NCBI RefSeq assembly: GCF_900129055.1
Contig: NZ_FQUZ01000007.1
Coordinates: 1 to 64,000 of the forward strand
Reading direction: 5' to 3'
Source: Lampropedia hyalina DSM 16112
Lineage (GTDB): Bacteria; Pseudomonadota; Gammaproteobacteria; Burkholderiales; Burkholderiaceae_C
Length of the DNA stretch: 64,000 nucleotides
Shown one piece after another: positions 55,145 to 63,682 of this stretch. The notes under the pieces are model-generated. The model was not told the origin of the DNA. It was given only the letters and a program-made list of their open reading frames with translations, and did not search any database. Each line of letters starts with the position of its first letter. The first letter of the stretch is position 1. Position numbers and translations under genes: made by a program.

Positions 55145-55873
55145 ATGAACACTGCCGCCCCGCGCCTGCGGCTGCGCATGCAGCAAAAGGCCAGTGCCAC
55201 GCCCAGCCTGGCCGAACAGGTCTATGCGCACCTGAAGCACGACCTGTTCGAGCTGGCCCTGTTGCCGGGCGAGCACTTCAGCGAAACCGAGCTGGTGCAG
55301 GCCCTGGGCGTGAGCCGCACCCCCGTGCGGCAGGCCTTGCAGCAACTGGCACGGGAAGGCTTTGTGCAGGTCAGCCAGCGCAATGGCTGGCAGGTGCGGC
55401 CTTTCGACTTCGAGCGGTTCGAGCAGTTGTACGACGTGCGCATCGTGCTGGAGCTGGCAGCAGTGGAACGCCTGTGTGCCTTGCCCGATGTGGCCGAACA
55501 GGCCGAGCTGCAACAATTGCAGCGCGCCTGGCAAGTGCCGCTGGCCGAGCGTCTGCCCGCCTGCCGCGAAGCCGCGCTGCTGGACGAGGCATTCCATTGC
55601 ACACTGGTACAGGCCACCGGCAACGCCCAGATGGCCGAAATCCACCGCGACATCACCGAGAAAATCAGCATCATCCGCCGCCTCGACTTCACCCAGCGCG
55701 CCCGCGTCGATACCACCTACGAGGAACACGCAGCCATTCTGCAAGCGGTACTGCGCCACCGCAGCGACAGTGCCCGCAGCCTGTTGCGCGCACACATCGA
55801 AGCCAGCAAGGCCGAGGTGCGCAAGATCACACTGCACCACCTGCACACTGCCCGGGCCGGGCTGAAATCGTAA
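55145..55873 (+). CDS. GntR-family regulator, FCD (FadR/VanR) type
   Basis: 242 residues. An N-terminal winged helix (LAEQVYAHLKHDLFELALLP, SETELVQALGVSRTPVRQAL) is followed by an all-helical FCD ligand domain with metal-binding acidic/histidine positions (LLDEAFHCTLVQATGN, EEHAAILQAVLRH). It lies 19 bases after urea carboxylase in the same direction and is probably cotranscribed. It likely senses a metabolite and controls this operon, but the effector is unknown. The first 20 residues are an extra basic segment (RLRLRMQQK). Confidence 0.9.
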   Translation: MNTAAPRLRLRMQQKASATPSLAEQVYAHLKHDLFELALLPGEHFSETELVQALGVSRTPVRQALQQLAREGFVQVSQRNGWQVRPFDFERFEQLYDVRIVLELAAVERLCALPDVAEQAELQQLQRAWQVPLAERLPACREAALLDEAFHCTLVQATGNAQMAEIHRDITEKISIIRRLDFTQRARVDTTYEEHAAILQAVLRHRSDSARSLLRAHIEASKAEVRKITLHHLHTARAGLKS

Positions 55874-55885
55874 ACCTAATCCGAG

Positions 55886-56033
55886 TGGCACTTACTTAAG
55901 CCTGTTTCCCGTCATTCCGGGCTTGACCCGGCAATCCAGTGACAAAGCAAGCCAAGAGAAACGAATGTGTTTTTTCTCCATGTCGTCACTGGATTGCGGC
56001 CTTCGCCGCAATGACGGCGTTCAGTAAGTGCCA
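55886..56033. repeat. Second copy of the MITE-like inverted repeat
   Basis: The inner arms at 55909-55943 and 55984-56016 share the layout of 48971-49077: CCGTCATT... ATCCAGTGAC facing GTCACTGGATTGCGG... AATGACGG. The arms differ at their hairpin cores (GGGCTTGACCC versus GCGGCCTTCGCCGC). A flanking inverted repeat, TGGCACTTACT (55886-55896) against AGTAAGTGCCA (56023-56033), marks the probable outer ends. It lies between convergent genes. Confidence 0.8.
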
Positions 56034-56039
56034 TTCGCC

Positions 56040-56819
56040 CTAATCCAGCAGGTCGGAGTAATCACCATGGCCATAGCCGTCCAGTTGCTCCCAGGGCAGG
56101 GCTTCGGGGGCGTCGATGGCTTCCACGCTGAGGCGGTAATAGGTGGTGTCGTGCGGGCCACGGCGCAGTACCCGCAGTGGGTATTGCTTTTCGGTGTCCC
56201 AGGCGACTTCGGTCATGCTTTCATCGGCAAAGCGGCGGTAGAGCTGAATGCCGTCCTTGGGTTGGCCGATCGGGTGCAGGCCTTCCAGCGAGCTGGGCGG
56301 GATCACCCAGTAGGTGGCATCCCAGGAGCCGTTGTAGCCCACATTGCCCTGGTGTGCGGTTTCCACGTCGATCAGACGCTGCATCTTGCGCATGACCACC
56401 TGAACCTGGATTTGCCCATCGTTCAGGCGTTCTACCAGAATGGGTGCATCCTGTGCCTCGGTGTGGGCGTGGCCTGCATGGGGGCCTGCGGCCTGCGATG
56501 CGAGGTGGCCGTGTGCCAGGCTGTCCTGAATGGACTGCGGCACGTCTTTTTCCACCCAGACCTTGTTGCCCTGGCGGTGCATCCGCTTGGTGTAGCTGAC
56601 TTCGCGCTGCACACTGTCACTGCCGATGGTGATGGTGTGGTATTTGAGCAGCAGATGGGCGTCGGGTGCGGAAGGCGACAGGGCTGCGGCAGGTGAGCCT
56701 GCACAGGCCAGTGCCACTGCCCACATGACGCAGCGACCGTGGCGCACGGGGCGGTGCAGCCATTGCGTTGCAGAAAACCAGGCCCTGTTGAAGGTGCTGA
56801 ACATGCGATTCCAAACCAT
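56040..56819 (-). CDS. Secreted protein of unknown function with a His-rich segment
   Basis: 259 residues that I do not recognise. An N-terminal basic region and hydrophobic stretch (HGRCVMWAVALACAGSPAAA, near residues 28-47) look like a signal peptide. The mature part contains HGHLASQAAGPHAGHAHTE, a histidine-rich loop that could bind metal. The rest looks beta-rich with many aromatic residues (NVGYNGSWDATYWVIPPSSL, DTTYYRLSVEA). It follows the alkaline phosphatase genes on the same strand but beyond a terminator, so cotranscription is uncertain. ATG at 56804 is an alternative start. No catalytic motif is visible. Confidence 0.75.
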   Translation of the reverse strand: MVWNRMFSTFNRAWFSATQWLHRPVRHGRCVMWAVALACAGSPAAALSPSAPDAHLLLKYHTITIGSDSVQREVSYTKRMHRQGNKVWVEKDVPQSIQDSLAHGHLASQAAGPHAGHAHTEAQDAPILVERLNDGQIQVQVVMRKMQRLIDVETAHQGNVGYNGSWDATYWVIPPSSLEGLHPIGQPKDGIQLYRRFADESMTEVAWDTEKQYPLRVLRRGPHDTTYYRLSVEAIDAPEALPWEQLDGYGHGDYSDLLD

Positions 56820-56828
56820 CGAAACTAT

Positions 56829-56870
56829 ATAAAAAAAACAAAAGAGGCCATGCCGTTGCCGGTATGCCTC
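56829..56870 (-). terminator. Terminator after the alkaline phosphatase genes
   Basis: On the minus strand GAGGC ... GCCTC (56870-56844), with inner CCG/CGG pairing, is followed by TTTTGTTTTTTTT. It lies about 57 bases after the phosphatase stop. Confidence 0.75.
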
Positions 56871-56927
56871 TGCCGTGGCGGGACTGGGAGGCCGCCTTGT
56901 CTGGAGACCGTCCCAAGTCCAACAGGA

Positions 56928-58439
56928 TCACAGACCCGAAGCAGCACGCACTTTCTCGAACACCTTGGTGTTGTCGTAAGTGCCCTTGAAGTGCTGGGAA
57001 CCTGCTCCACCGGCGTACAGCATCACGTCGCCACCACCGTGGGTTTCGGAGCCGGGGCCACCGCGCAGTTCGATGCCGACTTCCTGGAGGAAGTTATCGG
57101 CTGTGGTATCGACATTGCTGAGGTCCTGGCGTGCGGCACTGCGGGCAGGCGAGAGGAAGGGCTGGCCGTCGTCGCTGTTGATGGCTCCCTCGGCGGCACG
57201 TCCGCCGTTGCCGAACACCAGCGTGGTGTAGGGCTTGCCATCGGAGGCCTTGACCACGTCACCGCTGCTGTAGTCGTGTACCAGACCGAGGATCGGGTTG
57301 CCGATCTTGGTGTAGCCGTTGAAGGCCATCGCATGGTCATGGTCGGCGGTGACGACGATCAGGGTGTTTTGCAGGCCGGGGTCTTTCTGGCCCATGAAGT
57401 CCAGGGCCTTCTGTACCGCTGCGTCCAGTGCGAGGGTGTCTTCCAGCGCGCGCTTGGCATTGGAGCCGTGCAGGGCGTGGTCGATGCGGCCGCCTTCGAC
57501 CATCAGGAAGAAGCCGTTGTCATTGCGGCTGAGCACTTGCAGGGCCTTCTCGGTCATCTGCGATAGGCTGGGCTCGTTCTTCTGGAGCTTCACGCGATCC
57601 AGTTCATAGGCCAGTTCGCTGTTGGCGAAGATGCCCAGCAGCTTGCTGGTGTTGCTCACATCCAGGCTGGCCAGTGCGGAGCCGGAGTCCACATACGCAT
57701 AGCCCTGTGTCTTCAGGTCTTCGACCAGATTGCGCTCGTCGGTGCGGCGGCTGCTGGCATACACCGACTTGGGCAGGTAGTTGCGCCAGCCGCCACCGAG
57801 CATCACATCAATGCCGTTCTTCAGGCGCGGGTTGAACTCGGGGTAGCCCGGCACGGACTGTTCGGCAATGGTGTTGTAGGCATTGCGGTTGCAGACGTGG
57901 GCGTAGGTGGTGGCAGGCGTGGCATGGCCCAGACGGGTGTTGGAGACCACGCCGGTGGAGCGGCCCTTGTCGATGGACAGCTCCAGCAGGGTTTCGGCTG
58001 CCTGGCCATTGCCTGTCGGACAGGTGGTGTCCTCGCCGCTGATGTACTGCGAGCCATCAGGGGCATAGGCCAGGGTTTCTGCGGACATGGAGATGACTTC
58101 GTTGTTCATCTTCACGCCGGTCATGTAGGCGGCCATCGACGGGGCACTGTCGGTGGTCTGGCCGTCGCGCGAGAAGGTCTTGATGCGACCGGCATGGCCC
58201 AGGTTCTGCATCGCCAGCTTGGCGCGTTCGGGCGATTCCAGGCTGGCTCCGTTGGCGAGTTCCTTCTCGCCCTTGTAGATGCGCGAGGCGGTGATGGTGA
58301 CCGGCCCCATGCCGTCGCCCAGGAAGAAGATCACGTTTTTGGCGGTGGCGGTGTTCTGTGCCAGGCTGCCGGTGGCCGTGCCCAGCAGGGCCAGGCCCAG
58401 TGCCAGTGCCACGGAGGTCTTGCGGGTGTTGGTGTTCAT
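56928..58439 (-). CDS. phoA: Alkaline phosphatase (PhoA family), secreted
   Basis: 503 residues. The signal peptide MNTNTRKTSVALALGLALLG... is cleaved near SLAQ. Active-site features are D42 (FFLGDGMG), the nucleophile S98 in TDSAPSMAAYMTGVK, VEGGRIDHALHG for the metal ligands, and VTADHDHAMAFNG. It releases phosphate from organic esters in the periplasm. The start at 58439 follows AAGGAA. It lies 35 bases downstream of a second phosphatase gene and should share that gene's Pho-controlled promoter. A terminator follows. Confidence 0.93.
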   Translation of the reverse strand: MNTNTRKTSVALALGLALLGTATGSLAQNTATAKNVIFFLGDGMGPVTITASRIYKGEKELANGASLESPERAKLAMQNLGHAGRIKTFSRDGQTTDSAPSMAAYMTGVKMNNEVISMSAETLAYAPDGSQYISGEDTTCPTGNGQAAETLLELSIDKGRSTGVVSNTRLGHATPATTYAHVCNRNAYNTIAEQSVPGYPEFNPRLKNGIDVMLGGGWRNYLPKSVYASSRRTDERNLVEDLKTQGYAYVDSGSALASLDVSNTSKLLGIFANSELAYELDRVKLQKNEPSLSQMTEKALQVLSRNDNGFFLMVEGGRIDHALHGSNAKRALEDTLALDAAVQKALDFMGQKDPGLQNTLIVVTADHDHAMAFNGYTKIGNPILGLVHDYSSGDVVKASDGKPYTTLVFGNGGRAAEGAINSDDGQPFLSPARSAARQDLSNVDTTADNFLQEVGIELRGGPGSETHGGGDVMLYAGGAGSQHFKGTYDNTKVFEKVRAASGL

Positions 58440-58474
58440 GTCGAAATTCCTTGGTGTGTGAAGGTGTTGGCGGT

Positions 58475-59896
58475 TCACTTCAGGTCGATGGCGGTCTTGA
58501 CCAGGCCGAACACGTCGGTGTTGGTCAGCGTGCCACGGAAGTTGTCCGCACCCAGGCCCTTGGCTCCCAGGAACACATCGCCGCCACCGTGGGTTTCCAC
58601 TTGCAGCGGAATCACGGCTTCTTGCAGGTAATTGGGGTTTTCCATGTCGGCGGCGGTGAGCGGCGCGCGTGCATCAGGGCGATTCGGGCCGTTGCCGAAG
58701 CCCAGAATCGTGTAGCTGTTGCCGCTGATGTCCTTGGACTCGCTGCCATTGACGTAGTTGTTCACCAGGCCCAGCACACCGGGCTTGCCCGGCTCGGTCT
58801 TGCCGGTGCGCGCGGCATAGCCGTTCATTTGCAGGGTGTGGTCATGGTCGGCAGTCACCACCACCAGGGTGTTTTGCAGGCCGGGGTCGATGGTTTCCAG
58901 CTTGGCCAATGCGGTCTTGATGGCTTCGTCAAAGGCCACGGTGTCCTGCAATGCCCGGCGGGCATTGGTGGCGTGCAGCGCGTGGTCAATGCGCCCGCCT
59001 TCCACCATCAGGAAAAAGCCCTTTTTCTGGGCCGCCAGCACGTCGATGGCCTTGGCGGTCATCTCGGCAATGCTGGGTTCCTTGGTCGGGTCGCGGTCCA
59101 GGTCGTAGCTCATGTCGCTCTGTGTGAACAGGCCCACGACCTTGCGGCCATCGGTGGGCAACTGGTCGAAACCGGCACGGTCGGTGGTGACCGTGTAGTT
59201 GGCTTTCTTCAGCTCTTCGAGCAACTGGCGTTTGTCGTTGCGGTGGCCGCCTTCTTCCTTGGGCACGAAGTTGCGGATGCCACCACCCAGCACCACGTCG
59301 ATGCCGTCGGCCAGCTTGGCGTTGTAGCCCTGGCCACCGGGCACGAGGGCTGCGGCAATCGTGTTGTAGGCATCACGGTGGCACACATGGGCGTAGGCGG
59401 TTGCCGGGGTGGCATGGGTCACGCGGGTGGTGGTGACGATGCCGGTGCCGTAACCGGCGGCTTTCATCTGCTCCAGCAGGGTATCGACGGGCTGACCATT
59501 GCCGGTAGCCGGGCAGGTGCTGTCGCTGTCCTGTACATAGGCCTTGCCCTGGGCATCGACCGCGCTGGTGTCGGCGGACATGGAGATGACCTCGTTGTTC
59601 ATCTTCACGCCGGTCATGTAGGCGGCCATCGACGGGGCACTGTCCGTGACCTGACCGTCGCGCGAATAGGTGTGGACGAAGGCGGTTTCCGGCAGGGTGT
59701 CGATGGTCAGTTCACCGTCTTCGCCTACGGCGTAGATGCGCGCAGCGGTCAGTGTGGTGATGCCCATGCCATCGCCCAGGAAGAACACCACGTTTTTCTG
59801 TGGGGCAGGGGTGCTGGCATGGTCGTCGTTGCTGCCGCAGGCGGTCAGTGCGATGGCCGCACCCAGCAAGGTGGGGTAAAACAGTTTCTTGTGCAT
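58475..59896 (-). CDS. Alkaline phosphatase, predicted lipoprotein
   Basis: 473 residues of the same family as the downstream gene: FFLGDGMGITTLTAARIYAV, nucleophile S86 in TDSAPSMAAYMTGVK, VEGGRIDHALHATN, VTADHDHTLQMNG. It differs by having a lipobox, LTAC with C20, so the protein should be lipid-anchored rather than free in the periplasm. The two paralogues share long identical stretches around the active site, indicating a tandem duplication followed by divergence in localisation. The upstream Pho box at 59970-59987 predicts induction by phosphate starvation. Confidence 0.93.
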   Translation of the reverse strand: MHKKLFYPTLLGAAIALTACGSNDDHASTPAPQKNVVFFLGDGMGITTLTAARIYAVGEDGELTIDTLPETAFVHTYSRDGQVTDSAPSMAAYMTGVKMNNEVISMSADTSAVDAQGKAYVQDSDSTCPATGNGQPVDTLLEQMKAAGYGTGIVTTTRVTHATPATAYAHVCHRDAYNTIAAALVPGGQGYNAKLADGIDVVLGGGIRNFVPKEEGGHRNDKRQLLEELKKANYTVTTDRAGFDQLPTDGRKVVGLFTQSDMSYDLDRDPTKEPSIAEMTAKAIDVLAAQKKGFFLMVEGGRIDHALHATNARRALQDTVAFDEAIKTALAKLETIDPGLQNTLVVVTADHDHTLQMNGYAARTGKTEPGKPGVLGLVNNYVNGSESKDISGNSYTILGFGNGPNRPDARAPLTAADMENPNYLQEAVIPLQVETHGGGDVFLGAKGLGADNFRGTLTNTDVFGLVKTAIDLK

Positions 59897-59969
59897 TGGA
59901 ACTCCAGTAATTGAGTTGATGGCAAGGGAAACTCCCTCATCAAAACGGACTGGAATTTAAAAAATACCA

Positions 59970-59987
59970 ATGACAGGGCCATGACAG
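59970..59987 (-). promoter_or_regulatory. Pho box of the phosphatase operon
   Basis: On the minus strand CTGTCAT, GGCC, CTGTCAT: two perfect PhoB half-sites with the standard four-base gap. It is followed by TGGTATTTTTTAAATT, which offers a -10 element at about the right distance. The site lies 74 bases upstream of the start at 59896. Confidence 0.9.
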
Positions 59988-60137
59988 AGGCTGCGGGAAA
60001 ATCCCCGATTGGGGTTATCTCCCATCCATGCGGTGTATTTTGTGAACGATTTTTTTGGATTATTTTTGATAATGAAAAATCAAATATTGGGGTGTCGTAT
60101 TATTGATTTTTGAAGATCGTTAATATCCTGCACTATT

Positions 60138-61568
60138 TCATTTTCGGTTCTGGCCCAGCGCAACGGGCAGCAAGACCAGAATGCCGGTGAAGAAAAAGGC
60201 CATGCCGGTCGAGAAAGCCACAGAGTGTTTCTCCACTTCGACATAGCCATCCCCAAAGATGGACGAGAGAATCGAGTAGCAGGCCATCACGCCACCGATG
60301 CCCGCACAGAGCAAGGCGTTCGAGACGGCTGGGTGTGGGGAGCGCAGGGCCGCCAGCAGCAGCAGGGGGGCCGCCGCGAACACTGCGATGAAGCCCCAAA
60401 GGGAACTGTGGGGGTTCCAGTCGTGGAATCGCTTCAGCATGTAGGACGTGGAGGTCTGCTGTGCCAGGGCCAGCGTGGCAGCATCGACAACGGCCCCCTT
60501 TTCCTGATAGCCCAGGTTTTCCGGGTAAAACGGGTACAGCTCCCGCATTCCCTTGACGAAGGGCCGCCAGAATGTGCCGGGGTCAGTGGCAAACAGCGGC
60601 AACAGTTTGGCCCGGCTGACGTGGGCGATTTCCGGGCAGACATCCCGGATGGATATTTCGGTCGCATACCAGTTGAAGCCAATCGCCTGTTCGCATCGTT
60701 CGGGCAGATTCAGTATCTTCAGTGCCTGCTTTTTGTCCTGGGCTTCGGGCAGCACCGTCCACATGAAGGTGTTGGTCTTGTTCGCATAGCTGATGCCGGA
60801 ATTGTTTTTGGCCGAGATATTCGAGTATTCGGTATAAATGAACGGCAGCAGCACGGCCAGACCGAGCAGGGAGGTCGCAAACTTCCATTTCCGGTACTGG
60901 AAGTGGTACACGGCCGCGCCCAGCACGGCCAGAAAACAGGCCAGCGGCATGTATTGCTGCTTGGCCAGGCCCAGTGCCACGATGGATGCCATGAACAGCA
61001 GCCACCAGCGCGGCCCGGAAAATCGCTCGTGGCTGTTGATGCTCAGCAGCACGCCCACACTGAAGAACGCTAACATCAACACCTGAAACTCCAGATAGAG
61101 GGTATTGACGTAGAGCAGGTTGTAGAAATCGCTGAACACCAGCAGGAAGGCGATCGACAGCAGCCAGCGGGTGGGGAGCAGGTTGCGCTTGAGCAGGAAA
61201 ATCGCCATGGCAAAAATCGCCAGAATCTTGATGGCCGACACATAGCGAATATCCAGCGGGCTGCCCAGGCGGGTGGTCAGTGCGGCCAGATGGACAAATG
61301 AATTGCCTGTCGAGCGCAGGCAGAGGTCCTTGCGCCTTTCGCCATCATTGACGAATGATTTGACGAAGGACTCGTGATTGCCGTCGAATTTTTCCTTGCC
61401 CTCGTACTGAATCCAGATTCCAGTGCAACTGGACTGGCGGATGAAATCCCAGTTGTTGCCATAGCCCATGGCGGACGAGCCAAAGACCACAAAAAAGACT
61501 TTCCATGCCACCGCCGCAAAGGCAAGCACGAAAAATACCTGGAATATCTTGGGATGCAGCGATTTCAT
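60138..61568 (-). CDS. Multipass membrane protein, possible GT-C arabinosyltransferase
   Basis: 476 residues with about 10-12 predicted membrane segments, starting with FQVFFVLAFAAVAWKVFFVV. A periplasmic-looking loop early on contains NNWDFIRQSSCTGIW, and a large loop after the middle contains several cysteines (PERCEQAIGFNWYATE, VCPEIAHV). This layout, with acidic and aromatic residues in the first loop, is that of GT-C lipid-phosphosugar-dependent glycosyltransferases, but no family motif is conclusive. It begins 12 bases after the DprE2-like gene. I infer that it transfers the sugar made by the DprE1/DprE2 pair. It seems AT-richer than its neighbours, as does the downstream gap. Confidence 0.7.
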   Translation of the reverse strand: MKSLHPKIFQVFFVLAFAAVAWKVFFVVFGSSAMGYGNNWDFIRQSSCTGIWIQYEGKEKFDGNHESFVKSFVNDGERRKDLCLRSTGNSFVHLAALTTRLGSPLDIRYVSAIKILAIFAMAIFLLKRNLLPTRWLLSIAFLLVFSDFYNLLYVNTLYLEFQVLMLAFFSVGVLLSINSHERFSGPRWWLLFMASIVALGLAKQQYMPLACFLAVLGAAVYHFQYRKWKFATSLLGLAVLLPFIYTEYSNISAKNNSGISYANKTNTFMWTVLPEAQDKKQALKILNLPERCEQAIGFNWYATEISIRDVCPEIAHVSRAKLLPLFATDPGTFWRPFVKGMRELYPFYPENLGYQEKGAVVDAATLALAQQTSTSYMLKRFHDWNPHSSLWGFIAVFAAAPLLLLAALRSPHPAVSNALLCAGIGGVMACYSILSSIFGDGYVEVEKHSVAFSTGMAFFFTGILVLLPVALGQNRK

Positions 61569-61580
61569 GCCGGTTCGGAT

Positions 61581-62333
61581 TCAGATATTGGTTTTGTGGA
61601 ACAGAAAGCGCGGCATCAGCTTGATGACCGCCATGATGAACCGCCACTTGGCCGGGGTGTACCGCACGGGGGTGCCGTGGTCGATGGCTTGCAGAATGTC
61701 GGCGGCCACCTGTTCCACGGGAGCCAGTGCCGGGCCTTTGCCCTGGAGGTGCGCGGTCATCGGCGTTTGCGTGGGGCCGGGCTTGATGAGCACCACCTTG
61801 ATGGCGGTGGCTGCGAAGCGGTGCTGCATGCCCTCGGCATAGCGGCTGACCAGCCCCTTGGCGGCACCGTAGCTGTAGTTGGACTTGCGCCCCCGGTCGC
61901 CTGCCACGGAGCCGATGATGGCCAGCGTGCCCTGCTGCTGTTTTTCCAGGTGCAGGGCAAAGGCTTCGGCAAACAGCACGGGCGATACGCCATTGATCTG
62001 GAGGGCCGCATTGCAGATTGCCAGATCGGTCTGGCATTGCTGCTGCTCGGGCAGTGTGCCGTGCGCGATCAGCACAATGTCGATGCGACCCCCGGAGGCA
62101 ATCGCATGGGCCGCATCGCCAATGGCCTGGGGGTCCAGAAAATCGCAGGTGCGCACTTCCACCTCGGATTGGGGGCTGCGCACGCGCAGGTCGTTGGCAA
62201 TGCGTTCGAGTTTGCCGCTGTCGCGGCCCAGCAGCACCAGTTGTACCGGTGCGCGCTGCACCCACAGGCGGGCACAGTGTTCGGCCATGGCAGAGCTTGC
62301 GCCGACGATGACGATTCTTTGGGGGGAATTCAT
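61581..62333 (-). CDS. dprE2: DprE2-like decaprenylphosphoryl-2-keto-ribose reductase (SDR)
   Basis: 250 residues of a short-chain dehydrogenase. The cofactor loop is IVIVGASSAMAEHCARLW, and the catalytic residues are S142 (IIGSVAGDRG), Y155 and K159 (YSYGAAK). The C-terminus (VRYTPAKWRFIMAVIKLMPR) with a hydrophobic helix is the DprE2 pattern. In mycobacteria DprE2 reduces the 2-keto intermediate made by DprE1 to give decaprenyl-phosphoryl-D-arabinose. It begins 11 bases after the DprE1-like gene on the same strand, so the epimerase function is inferred for the pair. Confidence 0.85.
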   Translation of the reverse strand: MNSPQRIVIVGASSAMAEHCARLWVQRAPVQLVLLGRDSGKLERIANDLRVRSPQSEVEVRTCDFLDPQAIGDAAHAIASGGRIDIVLIAHGTLPEQQQCQTDLAICNAALQINGVSPVLFAEAFALHLEKQQQGTLAIIGSVAGDRGRKSNYSYGAAKGLVSRYAEGMQHRFAATAIKVVLIKPGPTQTPMTAHLQGKGPALAPVEQVAADILQAIDHGTPVRYTPAKWRFIMAVIKLMPRFLFHKTNI

Positions 62334-62344
62334 GGAAGCTTTCT

Positions 62345-63682
62345 TCAGTCGATGAGTCTGCGCGAGAGGCTGGAGCCGATGCCGGGGTCGCGCAGGGGCA
62401 GAAATTCGGGCAGGCGCGGGTAGCCCGTCTGGAACAGGGCGCGGGACATGCGCGCATCCTTGGCCGGGTAAATGCGACCCCCGGCTTCGCGCACGATGGC
62501 ATCCAGCCGCTCCAGCAGGGCCAGGGTCGGGGTATCGTGATTGGGAAAGTCCAGTGCCAGGGTGGTGGCACCGGGCAGTGGAAAGCCCAGCATGCCCAGC
62601 GAGGCTTGCGGGCCGAAGGTCTTGAGCACAGCCAGGAAGGAGCCGCTGCCGCTGCGGGCAATCTCCTGCAACATGGCGTGGGTGGCCGCTTGGGCGTGTG
62701 CGGCGGGAATGGCACTCTGGTACTGGTAGAAGCCCTTGGGGCCGTACATGCGGTTCCATTCCAGCAGGCCATCGAGCGGGTAGGAGTATTGCTCGTAGTG
62801 AACGATGCCGATGTCCGCCCGCGCCTTGCGGGCATTCAGGCGGTAGTACATCTCGTTGAAGGGTTTCAGCGACAGCCCATTGACCAGCGAAAACGGCGGG
62901 GTGAAGGGCAACCGGCGTTCCCTGGGGTGGGGCAGTGGCACATCGGGGCGTGCCTGTTGCAGTGGCCGCGCGCGCATGAACAGGCCACGCTGCTGGCTGG
63001 AGAGGCAGTCGATCCAGGATACGGTGTGTTCCCAGTCCTGTTCGGAGTCATGGGCCAGCCGGAAGAATTCGTCCAGCCCGGCATAGGGAACCGTCTGCGC
63101 TTGCAGCCACGGCCCGGCCACGCGCCGCAGGCGAATGGTCGCTTCGGTGATGACCCCCGTCAGCCCCATGCCGCCGACGGTGGCCGCAAACCATTGCGGC
63201 GTGCGCTCCCGGCTGCATTCCAGCACCTGCCCATCGGTGCGCACCAGGGTGAAAGATTGCACATGGTGGCCGAAAGAACCCTGAACGTGGTGGTTCTTGC
63301 CGTGTACGTCATTGGCAATCGCGCCGCCCACGGTGACGATCTGGGTACCGGGCGTGACGGGCAGCATCCAGCCCTGCGGGACGAACACGCGCTGAATGTC
63401 GCGCAGCAGCACACCAGCTTCACAGCGCAGGTCGCCGGTGGCGGCATCGAAGGCCACGAAGCGATTCATCCCGCTGGTCTGCCACAGGGTGCCGTGCGGA
63501 TTGAGGCCCACATCGCCGTAACTGCGCCCCATGCCGAAGGCCAGACCCGGCAGGGAGCTGTGGCCGATGTACCGGGATGCAGTGGCGGGGTCGTCCAGAG
63601 CCACACACTGGTGCGGCATCGCCCACAGGCGGCCCCAGGAGGTGACGCTCTGTACCTGTGCTGCCATGTCACGCTCTTTCAT
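62345..63682 (-). CDS. dprE1: DprE1-like decaprenylphosphoryl-ribose oxidase (FAD)
   Basis: 445 residues, close to mycobacterial DprE1 (461). FAD-binding motifs are FGMGRSYGD (Y55), PVTPGTQIVTVGGAIANDVH and GKNHHVQGSFG (residues 109-138), and ATVGGMGLTGVITEATI. The substrate domain has EWNRMYGPKGFYQYQ and IYPAKDARM with K408, matching the catalytic lysine K418 of M. tuberculosis. At the position of Cys387, the residue modified by benzothiazinone drugs, this protein has alanine (A376 in TTLALDFP). The start overlaps the stop of the upstream gene by four bases. Confidence 0.87.
   Translation of the reverse strand: MKERDMAAQVQSVTSWGRLWAMPHQCVALDDPATASRYIGHSSLPGLAFGMGRSYGDVGLNPHGTLWQTSGMNRFVAFDAATGDLRCEAGVLLRDIQRVFVPQGWMLPVTPGTQIVTVGGAIANDVHGKNHHVQGSFGHHVQSFTLVRTDGQVLECSRERTPQWFAATVGGMGLTGVITEATIRLRRVAGPWLQAQTVPYAGLDEFFRLAHDSEQDWEHTVSWIDCLSSQQRGLFMRARPLQQARPDVPLPHPRERRLPFTPPFSLVNGLSLKPFNEMYYRLNARKARADIGIVHYEQYSYPLDGLLEWNRMYGPKGFYQYQSAIPAAHAQAATHAMLQEIARSGSGSFLAVLKTFGPQASLGMLGFPLPGATTLALDFPNHDTPTLALLERLDAIVREAGGRIYPAKDARMSRALFQTGYPRLPEFLPLRDPGIGSSLSRRLID

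Noticed and set aside
49456-55200. Minus-strand open frame of over 1900 codons opposite allophanate hydrolase and urea carboxylase
   Set aside because: It is an antisense shadow caused by high GC at third positions; it crosses two real genes and an intergenic gap.
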